Of a stretch of DNA of 39,554 nucleotides, positions 25,341-34,935 are shown piece by piece. Source of the stretch: Candidatus Anaerobiospirillum pullicola. GTDB taxonomy: Bacteria > Pseudomonadota > Gammaproteobacteria > Enterobacterales > Succinivibrionaceae. Position 1 is the stretch's first letter. Each line of letters opens with the position of its first letter. The stretch lies in contig JAHLFE010000131.1 of NCBI GenBank assembly GCA_018884035.1, positions 1 through 39,554 of the forward strand. The letters are read 5' to 3'. The notes beneath the pieces were generated by a model. That model had not been told where the DNA came from and made no database searches. It saw only the letters and a list, made by a program, of their open reading frames with translations. Made by a program: the position numbers and the translations under genes.

Positions 25341-25513
25341 CACACAGCTTTGCTGGAGCCAAGGTCATTGTGATGCCATGGCCCCTTAAGGTGCGCTGTA
25401 CTCATGTGGTATTGTGTTGTGCTTACCTCACCATAAGTGCACCGCCACCATGCTCTGGTATACCGCCCCTACCCTCGCCTTTTGAGCATTTCTCACATTT
25501 CCGCAAATTCGCA

Positions 25514-25542
25514 TTTACGGCGGCCAAAGCTATTGCTATAGT
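25514..25542 (+). promoter_or_regulatory. Possible sigma-70 promoter for the HAD gene
   Basis: TTTACG (25514-25519) and TATAGT (25537-25542) are separated by 17 bp. The implied leader is about 200 nt, which is long, so this is tentative. Confidence 0.3.
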
Positions 25543-25751
25543 GATAGCCATTGCAGAAACACTCTGGCAGCACCTCTTGGGTGCTTGCCGCTACGTTTTT
25601 GCCCCCTTTTTCTCCTACCGTAACGCCTTTTGAGCTTAGCTTTTGCAGACGTTAGAGCATGCAGCACCAAACTGCATGAGGTAACCGGCTTCGACCTCGC
25701 TCGTCGCTGCCTGTTGCCGTCAGGAGTCATCTGAATTTAGGGAGCTCTTCT

Positions 25752-26399
25752 GTGCCTCGCACAAACATTATTTTCGATTTCGGTGGTGTGCTTCTCGATT
25801 GGGATCCACGTTACCTCTACCGCGATTACTTCCACGATGACGCTAAGATGGAAAAGTTCTTAGCTGAGATCTGCACTGGGGAATGGAATGCTCAAATGGA
25901 TGCCGGCAAGCCTTTTGCCGAAGGCGTCAAGGAATTGAGCGCCAAATACCCTGAGTGGAGTAAGGAGATCGAGCTCTATCACACCGGCTGGGAAAAAATG
26001 CTCCATGGGCAGCTGGATGACGGTGTGGCCCTGTTAAAGAAAGTGGTCGCTGATCCTCGTTTTACGGCCTACGGTCTCACCAACTGGTCAGCTGAGACTT
26101 TCCACTTTGCCTTTAACAAGTACCGCTTCTTAGATGACTTTGAGGGCATCGTGGTCTCCGGCGAAGAAAAGATGAAGAAGCCGGACAAGCGCATCTACTA
26201 CACCCTCTTAGAGCGCTACCACTTAAAGGCCAAGGACTGCATCTTTATCGATGACAACCAAGCCAACGTCGATATGGCCAATGACCGTGGCATCTACGGC
26301 ATCTTATGGCGCCACAACCCAGATGAGGTCTGGGCTGAGATTGAGTCGCTGCAAGTGCCTGATCCAGAAGAGGACGAGGCAAACTCCTCGGAGCAGTAA
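25752..26399 (+). CDS. HAD-superfamily hydrolase (subfamily IA, YihX/haloacid-dehalogenase-like)
   Basis: This 215-aa cytoplasmic phosphatase-type enzyme has the four HAD motifs. Motif I is IIFDFGGVLLDWDP with nucleophile Asp9; a Gly replaces the second Asp, as in YihX-like members. Motif II is GLTNWSAE, motif III the Lys in EKMKKPDKRIY, and motif IV FIDDNQANVDMA. The alpha-helical cap between motifs I and II is of the small IA type. The substrate is unknown; YihX of E. coli acts on alpha-D-glucose-1-phosphate, but that should not be assumed here. The GTG start is well supported by AGGGAG 7 nt upstream. The tail is acidic (PEEDEANSSEQ). It converges on rpoD. Confidence 0.88.
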   Translation: MPRTNIIFDFGGVLLDWDPRYLYRDYFHDDAKMEKFLAEICTGEWNAQMDAGKPFAEGVKELSAKYPEWSKEIELYHTGWEKMLHGQLDDGVALLKKVVADPRFTAYGLTNWSAETFHFAFNKYRFLDDFEGIVVSGEEKMKKPDKRIYYTLLERYHLKAKDCIFIDDNQANVDMANDRGIYGILWRHNPDEVWAEIESLQVPDPEEDEANSSEQ

Positions 26400-26421
26400 T
26401 AACGCGCTCTCGCCTCACTTA

Positions 26422-26570
26422 GGAATGAGTGATCTCATAAGTGACGCAGACAAGGTTAAGTGGCGGTAACTGCTCACCTCGAGATGAAAGGTACAAGCGA
26501 GCCTTAGTACATCTTAAGCTTTGGCACGCCAGCTTACCTTAAATGCGTCATCTATTAAGTCAGTTGTTCC
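26422..26570. repeat. Dispersed palindromic repeat family 1, copy B
   Basis: This is the best-preserved copy. The left arm is GGAATGAGTGATCTCATAAG then TGACGCA; the right arm is TGCGTCATCTATTAAGTCAG then TTGTTCC. The two arms are reverse complements with few mismatches and extend inward through AAGGTTAAGTGGCGG against GGCACGCCAGCTTACCTT. The whole unit could fold into one long hairpin. Confidence 0.8.
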
Positions 26571-26696
26571 TGACCAGCCACACCGGCGAAACACTTAGGA
26601 TTGGCATTCCACACAGACCCTGTACACGGGCTAACCCTCTACGAGCGCTAACGTTGGCAACATGCGCTTTTGGGGTAGGGTTAACGCCAAAAACAG

Positions 26697-26738
26697 AAAA
26701 GGGCGGCCTCCTTTTAGGAAGTCGCCCTTTTCTTTTAC
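26697..26738. terminator. Bidirectional intrinsic terminator between the HAD gene and rpoD
   Basis: AAAAGGGCG (26697-26705) pairs with CGCCCTTTT (26723-26731), with an inner CCT/AGG pairing. T-rich runs follow on both strands (TCTTTTA rightward, TGTTTTTGG leftward). Its place between convergent genes fits shared termination. Confidence 0.8.
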
Positions 26739-26742
26739 CTGA

Positions 26743-26896
26743 GGAAAATGACCTAATAAGCGACGGATGCAATGGTGAGTGCTGGCACCGTGCCACACCT
26801 CAAGATAAATGCTACCGATAAGCTTGCACCTATCTTAAGATGGCTTAAGATGGCTCACGCCTGCCACATAAGTCCGTCATCTCTTCAGGCAATTCC
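26743..26896. repeat. Dispersed palindromic repeat family 1, copy C
   Basis: The left end GGAAAATGACCTAATAAGCG plus ACGG faces the right end CCGTCATCTCTTCAGGCAAT plus TCC. The interior holds ATCTTAAGATGGCTTAAGAT. It ends 20 bp from the rpoD stop codon. Confidence 0.75.
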
Positions 26897-26916
26897 TCCT
26901 CCTTCTCAGACTAAAG

Positions 26917-28974
26917 CTAGTCGAGGAAGCCCTTTAAGCCCGCACTACGGCAAGGATGACGCAGCTTACGCAGAGCCTTTGCCTCTATCTGACGAATGCG
27001 CTCACGAGTCACACCAAACTGACGGCCTACCTCTTCTAAAGTGTGGTCAGAGGTCATGCCAATGCCAAAGCGCATGCGCAGTACCTGCGCTTCCCGTGGC
27101 GGCATGTCATCAAGCACCGTGTTAATGGCGTTCTTGAGGGACTCAGAGGTCGCAGCATCCACTGGCACCTCAATCGAGCTGTCCTCAATAAAGTCGCCTA
27201 AGTGCGAATCATCGTCGTCACCTACCGGAGTCTCTAAGGAGATTGGCTCCTTAGCGATCTTCATGACCTTGCGGATCTTCTCCTCAGGAAGTCCCATCTT
27301 GGTAGCCAGCTCCTCTGGAGTTGGCTCACGGCCCTTCTCTTGGAGCATCTGACGGGAGATACGATTGAGCTTGTTAATGGTCTCAATCATATGCACTGGG
27401 ATGCGGATGGTGCGCGCTTGGTCAGCGATCGAGCGGGTAATGGCCTGACGAATCCACCACGTAGCGTAAGTGGAGAACTTGTAGCCACGACGGTACTCGA
27501 ACTTGTCCACCGCCTTCATCAGGCCGATGTTGCCTTCCTGAATCAGGTCGAGGAATTGCAGACCGCGATTGGTGTACTTCTTGGCAATGGAGATCACCAG
27601 ACGTAAGTTGGCTTCCACCATCTCCTTCTTGGCCTTCTTGGCCATGGCATCGCCCATCATGACGCGACGAGAGAGCTCACGTAAGCGGGAAATAGAGATA
27701 CCAGCCTCGCCTTCAATCTCTTGTAAGGCCTCGACGCACTTTTCGATCTGTGGACGGTACTCCTTTAAGCGGTTGGCGTAAGCACGGCGTGGCTTAATGG
27801 CCTTTTCAAACCACTCAATGTTGGACTCCATGCCCGACTCAGTGTAGAAGGTACGCAGGTCTTCGACCTTCATACCGCAGCGATTGACCGCAATCTCACG
27901 AATGCGACGATCCTGAGTCTTGACGCGATCCATCATGTCGCGCATCTGGTTTAACAGCGATTCAAGCTGCTGTGGCACTAAACGGAAGGTGGAGAACATC
28001 TCCGTTAAGCGCTTGAGCTCGTCTTCGTACTTGGCCTTAGCTGCTGGGGTGGTCTTGCCACGTGCGGCTTGCACACGGTCAAATTGCACCTTAAGCTCAG
28101 CAAAGCGAGTACGGACTAACTCTGGATCGGGGCCGGAATCAGAGCTTGAGGAGCCACCTTCATCACCGCCGTCCTCATCGTCATCCTCAATCTCAGCACC
28201 GGCCAAGTCCTTAGAGGCCTTAACGCGACGCTTAGCAGGAGTACGCTTGGACTTTGGCGCTGGCGCCTCTTCAGGAACCACCGCATCCTCTTCGATTTCC
28301 TCATCTAAGGACTCGATATTCTCGCCCTTTTCGATGGCTTCGAGCGAAGACTCGTCAAGGTTGTCCGCCACGGTGTCAACCTCATTGAGCTCCTCTTCGC
28401 TCACATTGGCAATAGCCGTGGCTTGAGCGTTCTTTTGATCATCTTCGTCCACGTAAGGCTCGGCAAAACCTACGATGATGTCCGACAGACGTAAGTCGGA
28501 ATCAGGACTGAACGCCTCATCCACACGCTTAAAGAGCTCACGCATCGCCAGTGGATACTCCACGATGCACTTTTGTACATCGTTGGTACCCTTCTCAATG
28601 CGTTTGGAGATCTCGATCTCGTCCTTGCGCGTCAGCAGTGAGACATTGCCCATCTCACGCATGTACATGCGCACCGGATCAGTAGTACGACCGATGTCCA
28701 CGGAGCTGTCAAGCTGCGAGGCCACCGTCTCAACATCCTCGGACTCCACAGACTGCGAGTTCTCGTTGTTTAAGAGCAACTCATCAGGATCAGGTGGGGT
28801 CTCACAGACGTTGATACCCATGTCGATGAAGGTCTGAATGAAGACTGACAGCTGATCACCAGAAATGATGTCAGGAGGAATCAGGTCATTGATCTCTTCG
28901 ATGGTGAGGTAGCCCTGCTCCTTACCTCTGGCAATCAACTGCTTAAACTCGGTACTTGCGGAGTTGTTATCCAT
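26917..28974 (-). CDS. rpoD: RNA polymerase primary sigma factor RpoD (sigma-70)
   Basis: This is the housekeeping sigma factor, directing RNA polymerase to -10/-35 promoters. It has 685 residues against 613 in E. coli. Region 1.2 contains [11 protein letters not shown]. Region 2 is intact: [20 protein letters not shown], then [17 protein letters not shown] and [15 protein letters not shown]. Region 4.2 is at the C-terminus: [20 protein letters not shown] and KALRKLRHP. The non-conserved region is expanded by an acidic and Ser-rich stretch (about residues 200-290) with a basic patch ([15 protein letters not shown]). ATG 28974 is preferred to the TTG TTG pair just upstream. It stands alone: the dnaG-rpsU genes that precede rpoD in E. 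coli are not within 1.5 kb. Confidence 0.97.
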   Translation of the reverse strand: MDNNSASTEFKQLIARGKEQGYLTIEEINDLIPPDIISGDQLSVFIQTFIDMGINVCETPPDPDELLLNNENSQSVESEDVETVASQLDSSVDIGRTTDPVRMYMREMGNVSLLTRKDEIEISKRIEKGTNDVQKCIVEYPLAMRELFKRVDEAFSPDSDLRLSDIIVGFAEPYVDEDDQKNAQATAIANVSEEELNEVDTVADNLDESSLEAIEKGENIESLDEEIEEDAVVPEEAPAPKSKRTPAKRRVKASKDLAGAEIEDDDEDGGDEGGSSSSDSGPDPELVRTRFAELKVQFDRVQAARGKTTPAAKAKYEDELKRLTEMFSTFRLVPQQLESLLNQMRDMMDRVKTQDRRIREIAVNRCGMKVEDLRTFYTESGMESNIEWFEKAIKPRRAYANRLKEYRPQIEKCVEALQEIEGEAGISISRLRELSRRVMMGDAMAKKAKKEMVEANLRLVISIAKKYTNRGLQFLDLIQEGNIGLMKAVDKFEYRRGYKFSTYATWWIRQAITRSIADQARTIRIPVHMIETINKLNRISRQMLQEKGREPTPEELATKMGLPEEKIRKVMKIAKEPISLETPVGDDDDSHLGDFIEDSSIEVPVDAATSESLKNAINTVLDDMPPREAQVLRMRFGIGMTSDHTLEEVGRQFGVTRERIRQIEAKALRKLRHPCRSAGLKGFLD

Positions 28975-30548
28975 CAACAATAAGATCCAAACATTTACTT
29001 AGCCGAAAATGATCAACCCTCTATTATAGATAACAAAGGGCCTAGTGATCAAGGCATGGGGCAGACACCTTATGCAGCGCGGCTAAAAGCCGTTGCGTGC
29101 AGGGGCTTACCCACATGGTATCTAAGCTAAAGACGCGGGAGCGTCAGCTTTAGCTTTGTCGGCGGCGAGGAACGCGACAACTGTCAGGGCATGCCATGGC
29201 ATAAAGGTGCTAAAGAGCACGGCAGGGGCGAAAGCTCAGGGGCCAACACAGCTAAAACAATAAAGACAAAAGACAGCGCCATCCCCCACCACAGTGGTGG
29301 AATTAGTCTTTGCTATACTACGTACTGAGGCAACAGCGTCGGTGGCCAGAAAGTGGCAGCAACTACAGTAAGAGAGCCCGTCCTCTGCCAAGCAAAGAAA
29401 AGCAAAGCAACAGAGACGGCAGCAAGCTACAGCTACAGCGCACGATGGCACAGAGACACGGGTGGTGTCGTTACAATTGATGGTGTTGTGGATTCAAGGG
29501 GTAACAGGCGTCTTGTCTTAGTACGTTACTCTGCAAAGATTTAATCGCTCACCTTAAGCCCCCTGCTACACGAGCTGCGGCTTATGCTGAGGCATAAAAG
29601 CCACTTGCTCTGTATTCAGGGCTAACAGGTTGGAGCTGCTAAACAGTATCACCACCACAGCTAAAGTGAACTTGGGAGCAAAGATCTATGGTGGGGTCAA
29701 GACCACACCACCTCAAGGATTGCTCTGCTAGCACGCTTAGCCCACGGTGGCATAACAGCCGCTTAAGCGCTGAGGTAAGTATGCTCAAGTGACCACAAAT
29801 GTGCCCTGCTTTTGATCCTGAGCGAGGATATGGGTGGCAATGAGCGACAGACACTCTGGCAAACAGGCTAGGCTACAGGTTACTGCACTTGCGGTTTTCA
29901 TTCTGCGCTAAGCAGAATTCTGTTTATCACATGGGGATGCTCTGCAACAAATGCAAGGTGCACTTTGCAAATTTGCACCGCGCAATAGAATCTTCATGCA
30001 AGAATTATGGTGCACTAGCGCAAAGTTGCACTATAGCTCCGCTAAGATTTTAGGCTGGGGCCAACTTTATGGGGAACAAATGGCAAGGCAAAGGGCGCCG
30101 TGACGCTGCTTAGAGGGCGTTGTACTGGGGGCCCAAAGAAAAGCAACAGCACCTGAGTACGCATTGCAAAAAGCTCGTGGCGCCGTCATACAACTGACGG
30201 CAAGAAGCTGCAGGTAGGTGGCTTGGTCGTAACGATATGCCGGAAGCTAACAGAGCCAACAGAGCACAGTGCTTCGCAGTGCAGCACAGCGCAGCACAAC
30301 GTAATGCAGCGCAGCGCGTCACCGCAAGCTCTTTGGCGGCGCTGGTACAGATTATGACATGATCAGGCATCAGCTGTGGTAGTAGTGGTGGTAGTAAAGG
30401 TGCTAGCTGTAGTGGTAGCGTGGTGACTGGGTAGGCTGGGTAGGCTGTAGCGTTAACAGCAGAGCAAAGCAGAGAGCGCTAGCTGCGATAGCGGCATGAG
30501 CGGTCGCTACGGTAAGGTAGCAGCGAAAGTAGCGCGCAACCGGACGTA
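28975..30548. other. Region between rpoD and zapC
   Basis: About 1.57 kb without a supported gene. It holds the rpoD promoter at 29023-29052, a hairpin ATTCTGC-GCTAA-GCAGAAT (29900-29918) followed by TCTGTTTATC, and an AT-rich stretch at about 29940-30060 with repeated TGCAAA/TTTGCA motifs and the inverted GGTGC...GCACC (29969-29987). The remaining sequence is unremarkable. Confidence 0.5.
29023..29052 (-). promoter_or_regulatory. Predicted sigma-70 promoter of rpoD
   Basis: On the minus strand a -35 TTGATC (29052-29047) and a perfect -10 TATAAT (29028-29023) are 18 bp apart. Initiation would fall near 29016, giving a leader of about 40 nt to the ATG. This would let rpoD be transcribed on its own. 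Confidence 0.6.
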
Positions 30549-31148
30549 CTAAGCGTAGTTGATATCGCTTGCAGGACGCGATAAATAGCGGAAGGGATAA
30601 ATCACCGCCCGTGGCACCTTAATCATGGCGCCTACCGACAACTCCCGATTGCCGATACGAAACTCACGGTTGGCAAACATTAGACGAAAGATACCGTCTT
30701 GCGACTCGTCCTCACCATCGAGCACGATAAAGTCACAGACCTTATGATCCTTAGTGTAAAGCGAGGTCACCATACCGCGCTTAATCACTTGCTCGGGGCC
30801 CGCATAAGGCATAAAGGCGTGCTCAATAGCGCGCTTGGGGGCACGGACAAAGCGATAGCAAGCCACAGCGTTTAAAGCCAGCTCCATGTTGGTAGAAACG
30901 CCCTGATCAGTGCCGTTATCGTAGACGCCGATCTCATTGAGACCGGTCATGAAATCATTGAGGAGTTGCCCATCTAGTACACAGAAAGGCTGGCCGTATT
31001 CTGGGAATACAGCAAGATGTTGCACCTTGAAGTTGGTCCTAAAGAAGTAGCGCACCCCGTTATCTAACGTCAGGTGCAGGCCGAGGTATTCATCACCCCC
31101 AACCTCTTGATAAGACCAAGTCCAGGAGTCACCTGGTGTTATTCTCAT
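30549..31148 (-). CDS. zapC: Cell division protein ZapC
   Basis: ZapC stabilises FtsZ bundles at the division ring in the cytoplasm. The 199-aa protein begins MRITPGDSWTWSYQEVGGDE, close to the MRIKPDDNW-W-Y start of E. coli ZapC (180 aa). Further family similarity appears in LTLDNGVRYFFRTNF, FCVLDGQLLNDF, ALNAVACYRFV and RELSVGAMIKV. Overall identity looks modest, so the call relies partly on synteny: in E. coli, Vibrio and relatives zapC directly follows pyrD. Here pyrD is on the same strand, but 1.8 kb upstream. Confidence 0.85.
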   Translation of the reverse strand: MRITPGDSWTWSYQEVGGDEYLGLHLTLDNGVRYFFRTNFKVQHLAVFPEYGQPFCVLDGQLLNDFMTGLNEIGVYDNGTDQGVSTNMELALNAVACYRFVRAPKRAIEHAFMPYAGPEQVIKRGMVTSLYTKDHKVCDFIVLDGEDESQDGIFRLMFANREFRIGNRELSVGAMIKVPRAVIYPFRYLSRPASDINYA

Positions 31149-32939
31149 GCCACAAACCTTAGCGCAAATGCTCTTACTCTGGCCCAGCGGCCAAAATCTG
31201 TGTCATCCACAGTAGGCATTCACGCCCGTGTACTTGTAACCTCTACAAACAGGAAGGCAACATGCGTGACGCAAATACCACGCTGTGACGCGGATCTTTG
31301 CTCATGTCCCCTCCTCGTGGGAAAGGTCCAACATGGTGTTAGTAGTTGAAAGTTATGCAGAGGCAGCCTGCCTTTAGGCAGACCAGACTTGCTTACAGGC
31401 CTAAGGAGAGCACTTTCTCGGCACTACCCCTAATCTCATCTCCCTTATCCTCACCATGAGCAAGGTAGCTTCACGATAGTAACCACCTCACCTCCCATGC
31501 CACGCACCTGACCACAGAGGCTACAGTCGTACACTGTGGCGTTACGTAAAAGCAAGGGAAAATCAAAACACGCACAGCACTGCTGGAGAAGATCAGGACT
31601 CGACACTGTCAGCACCGGATGGGGACAAGTCGTTAGACCTCAAGCTTACAAAGGCCAAACGCCGCGACATACGGCGCGCCACAGCATACGAAAGCTACTC
31701 TTATTCTGCATGGGTGCTATCAGCGTCCTTGCCATAAGCCCCTAAAAGCGCTTCTTAGCCCTGTGACTAAGCCCTTTTTGGCACCAGAAACCGCCGCACA
31801 AACGTGGCGTTACTCTTTGTGCCCGTAAGCGTTAACGGACAACAAGTCATAAAAGCAAAAAAAGCAATAACCATACACAGGTATGCTAGCGCTGAGCACC
31901 ACAATCACTCTTTTGCGGTGAAATCTGACATAGTTCACAGGAGCAAAACAAGGCATTGCTTTCTAGCAGAGCACGGCATTGCACCAAGCTGGACGCGTCA
32001 TCTAGCAAGTGCTGCTGTAAAAGTGCACCGCGCTGCTTGCGGCGTGGTGAGATCTCCTTATGCTAAAGCAGGGCATAAAAATGACAAACCGGAAGTGACA
32101 CTCACCACTAAGCAGCGCCTCTTGTTATGATTACCCCACCGTCTCAGCATACAGTTACGGCCATGGCTGTATAAAAGCCCCTATTATGGCCTTGACCACG
32201 ATGAAGGGAGCCAGCGCACGCGCCCACCTACTTTGGGTTAGGTAGCCGCAAAGACCATGACGATGCCTGCTCTTAAGTGAGTGCCAGATAGCCCCCACTC
32301 TCAGAGTATTGCGAGCTGCTTTTGGTGGTACTTGACTCTTGTGGTCAGACAGAAAATGCCTCTGCTCAAGCCAATGCAAGGGAAACGCTACCACCTGAAG
32401 AAACCTCACTACGGAAAAGCGGACTCTACGCAGAGCTAGGTGGATAAGGCTCCAACACACCTCCAAGGTTAGTCACGCCAAACGCCATCACAAGGATCTC
32501 CTGCTAATCGCAGAGGTGATGCTGCCTTTTGCTAACCACCACACGAGAGGGAGCAAGGAAATCCCTGAGGCTGGCTTTTGGAGGTAGCAGCACTACGGGT
32601 ATGCTCAAGGCTATGACGGGCTATAAGCAGATCAGGCAGATGCCTAATCTAACCGCCACCACCCCAAGGGATCACCAGTCTCTGCTTATCCCCCGCGCCG
32701 TCTTAGCGGCGAATCTCCTTAGGAGATGCGAGAAATCAGCAATGCTTAAGCGGAGCGACGCTTAGGAGCGGCGCTGAGCAGCTCGGCAGCAGCACAGCAA
32801 CGTCCTTATCTCGAGGTAAGAGTATGGTGCAGCGCCCTACTTAAGCGGCTAACACCTGTAGGTGCTGCAACATCTTGCGCTGGCTTATCTTGAGACTCGG
32901 CCACATCACGCTGCTGTCCCTACTCCCTACCGTACAGAC
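31149..32939. other. Long gap between pyrD and zapC
   Basis: This is 1.79 kb with no supported gene. Frames at 31536-31745 and 31804-32130 lack ribosome sites and family features. It contains repeat family 2 copy 3 (32435-32544) and CTTATCTCGAGGTAAGAG (32804-32821), a fragment of the family 3 motif. In relatives these two genes are nearly adjacent, so the gap is extra DNA. Confidence 0.5.
32435..32544 (+). repeat. Dispersed repeat family 2, copy 3
   Basis: It starts GCTAGGTGGATAAGGCTCCA and ends TTTTGCTAACCACCACAC, with the core CACGCCAAACGCCATCAC exact. CTAATCGCAGAGGTGATGCT matches the right half of copy 1. It is non-coding. Confidence 0.75.
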
Positions 32940-33965
32940 TTACAGGTTATCGACGATGTCAGCAATGACCTGTGGGCCCTGATAGACAAAAGCTGAGTAC
33001 AGCTGCAATAAGGACGCACCCGCTGCCATCTTCTCGCGCGCGGCAATCACGCCGTTAATACCACCCACACCAATCAGTGGAATCTGGTTCTTTACGCTCG
33101 CGTGCACCTTGCTTAAGATCTGCGTCGCCTTTTGGCGCAGTGGCTCACCTGAGAGACCGCCCCACTCACTGGCATGTGGTAAGCCGTAGATCTCATCACG
33201 GCTAGTTGTGGTATTGGTGCAGGTCATACCATCGATCTTGAGGCTTAAGCAGGCTTGGCAGATAGCGTCTAACTGCACATCCGTAAGATCTGGGGCAATC
33301 TTTACTACCAGCGGCACGTACTTGTTATGCTCATGCGCCAGCTTAGCCTGCTCCTCTTTTAAGGCACCAATGAGCTTAATAAGAGGCTCGGCCTCTTGCA
33401 GTGCGGTGAGGTCTTTGGTGTTAGGGCAGGAGATATTGACGGCGATGTAGTCGCAATACTTGTAGACCTTATTCATGCAGATCAGATAATCGTCAGCTGC
33501 ACGCTCCAGCGGCGTGGTCTCGTTTTTACCGATACTCACACCGACAATGCCCTTATAGTGACGCTGCTGCAACTTGGTGACGAGGTAGTCTACACCCTTG
33601 TTATTAAATCCCATGCGGTTAATGAGGCCATGTGCCTGCACGATGCGGAACATACGTGGACGGGCATTACCCTCTTGTGGGAGAGGGGTTACGGTGCCGA
33701 GCTCTAAGTGACCAAAGCCCAGTGCCCCCAGATAGTCGATGGCATCGCCGTTTTTGTCCATACCGGCGGCGAGGCCTAAGGGGTTGTCAAACTTTAAGCC
33801 CATGACTTCGACTGGCTTTGAGGCGACCTTTTGTCCTGCCAGCTTGACAAGAGGCTCTTTTGCGAGAAAAGAGCCCAGCTTAATGGTCATGGAGTGCGCA
33901 TTTTCTGGATCCATGCAGAAAATGAGAGGGCGAATTAAGCTCGGATAGAGAGCATACAGCGACAT
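32940..33965 (-). CDS. pyrD: Dihydroorotate dehydrogenase (quinone), class 2
   Basis: It oxidises dihydroorotate to orotate using FMN and passes electrons to membrane quinone, the fourth step of pyrimidine synthesis. The 341-aa length is typical of class 2 (E. coli 336). The N-terminal membrane-associating helix (YALYPSLIRPLIFCMDPE) defines class 2. Catalytic Ser179 lies in VNISCPNTKDL. FMN-binding segments include GLAAGMDKNGD, GTVTPLPQEGNARPR, GLINRMGFNNKG, TNTTTSRD and the C-terminal IGVGGI. GAAGG is 8-9 nt before the ATG. It lies in the conserved pepN-DUF2835-pyrD-zapC order, all on the minus strand. Confidence 0.97.
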   Translation of the reverse strand: MSLYALYPSLIRPLIFCMDPENAHSMTIKLGSFLAKEPLVKLAGQKVASKPVEVMGLKFDNPLGLAAGMDKNGDAIDYLGALGFGHLELGTVTPLPQEGNARPRMFRIVQAHGLINRMGFNNKGVDYLVTKLQQRHYKGIVGVSIGKNETTPLERAADDYLICMNKVYKYCDYIAVNISCPNTKDLTALQEAEPLIKLIGALKEEQAKLAHEHNKYVPLVVKIAPDLTDVQLDAICQACLSLKIDGMTCTNTTTSRDEIYGLPHASEWGGLSGEPLRQKATQILSKVHASVKNQIPLIGVGGINGVIAAREKMAAGASLLQLYSAFVYQGPQVIADIVDNL

Positions 33966-34423
33966 GAAAAACGCCTTCTAGAAGACAGTGAAAAGAACTT
34001 ACGCCAATGGTGGCGGGCTCAAGCCACAGTGGTGATGGTAGTTACGGAAGTGGTGATGGTGATGGATGGTAGTGGTGGTAGGCCAAAGCTTTAGCAGGAG
34101 CCGCTGTATCTTACCGTGAACATGGCCAAAAGTGTTACCCCTCTTCACGGTTCTTACCACAGGAGCAAGGAACAAGGAGCAGAAGCAGGCTAAGACAAAG
34201 ACAAAGACCAAGACAAAGACAAAGACCAAGACCAAGACTCATGATCTACGCCCTAACCCGCGCGCCTTGCTACCATTAGCACCTCAGAGCGGCAGCGACG
34301 CTCAGCCCCCAGCCACAGAAGATACAGCGAGCAACAAGAACAAGCTCAGTGCTGATACAGCCCAGTGCGCTCTGCAGGGCCGCAGAGGCTGTGACGTGCG
34401 CACAGAGGCTAACGCACGTGCAG
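33966..34423. other. pyrD upstream region, rich in simple repeats
   Basis: It carries GGTGAT/GGTGGT-type trinucleotide repeats (about 34028-34080) and an AAGACA/AAGACC hexamer array (34192-34239). The frames that run through these are artefacts of the repeats. Confidence 0.5.
34192..34239. repeat. Hexanucleotide tandem repeat, eight units
   Basis: Units AAGACA or AAGACC (the last AAGACT) repeat eight times without gaps, giving a nearly pure-purine strand with scattered C. It lies about 230 bp upstream of pyrD on the minus strand; length variation by slippage could alter pyrD leader spacing. Confidence 0.85.
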
Positions 34424-34648
34424 CTAAATCTGCTCTAAGCGCAAAAATTTGTTGTTCTCGTTTACCACCAAGACAAAGTTACCTTGGATGCCACTGCGGG
34501 TGGTAAAGCGGCGCAGGTGATTAGCATCAAGGTCAATGATCGGCCCCTCCATAGCCCGCACCCGCAAACGGTGGGCCGAGCCACGGTAGACGCGCATCAG
34601 CTCGTCAGGATCGATGTTGAGATAGAAGTGATAGTAACGCTCAGCCAT
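34424..34648 (-). CDS. DUF2835 family protein
   Basis: This 74-aa cytoplasmic protein has the layout of the gammaproteobacterial DUF2835 family: an opening YYHFYLNIDPDELMRVYRGS, central RVRAMEGPIIDLDANHLRRF, and GIQGNFVLVVNENNKFLRLE at the end. The function is unknown. Members typically sit between pepN and pyrD, as here. The ATG has a GGAG about 12 nt upstream, rather far for a strong site. It begins only 51 bp from repeat family 1 copy D. Confidence 0.87.
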   Translation of the reverse strand: MAERYYHFYLNIDPDELMRVYRGSAHRLRVRAMEGPIIDLDANHLRRFTTRSGIQGNFVLVVNENNKFLRLEQI

Positions 34649-34698
34649 AGCTTGCTTGCACTCCGCTGCACGTTAAGAAGAGAGGCGCGCTGTGCCTT

Positions 34699-34857
34699 GG
34701 AACAAATGACTTAATGATGACGCACTTAAGGGTAATCATGGTGCCCCCTGCTACAGAGAGGCTCTGGATCAGGATCACTAGCCCCCTTCATCTCGAGGTG
34801 GGTGACGTGGCAATAACGCCTCACCTCTTGCGTCATTTATTAGCTCACTCATTCATT
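34699..34857. repeat. Dispersed palindromic repeat family 1, copy D
   Basis: The left end GGAACAAATGACTTAATGAT plus GACGCA and the right end TGCGTCATTTATTAGCTCAC plus TCATTC are inverted. The interior keeps CATCTCGAGGTGGG. It lies between pepN and the DUF2835 gene, so the pepN transcript would contain it as a hairpin. Confidence 0.75.
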
Positions 34858-34935
34858 CACCTGCTGTGCATTGCAGTGCGCTGCGTTGCACTGCCCAGTC
34901 AGCACACCTCTCCTCATAGTGGCACCGCTGAGAAA

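Larger units (their letters stand above)
24296..25751. other. Large divergent intergenic region
   Basis: About 1.45 kb separates the transporter (leftward) from the HAD gene (rightward). It holds a six-base microsatellite (24845-24898), repeat family 1 copy G (24897-25021), repeat family 3 copy 2 (25221-25340) and a possible HAD-gene promoter (25514). No open frame is convincing. Confidence 0.5.
26400..26916. other. Convergent gap between the HAD gene and rpoD
   Basis: It is filled by two copies of repeat family 1 (B and C) on either side of a bidirectional terminator hairpin at 26697. No gene is present. Confidence 0.7.

Noticed and set aside
27920-28426. 168-codon plus-strand Ser-rich frame
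   Set aside because: Antisense shadow of the acidic region of rpoD.
31536-32130. Two small frames in the pyrD-zapC gap
   Set aside because: No start signals, unusual composition and no similarity to known families.
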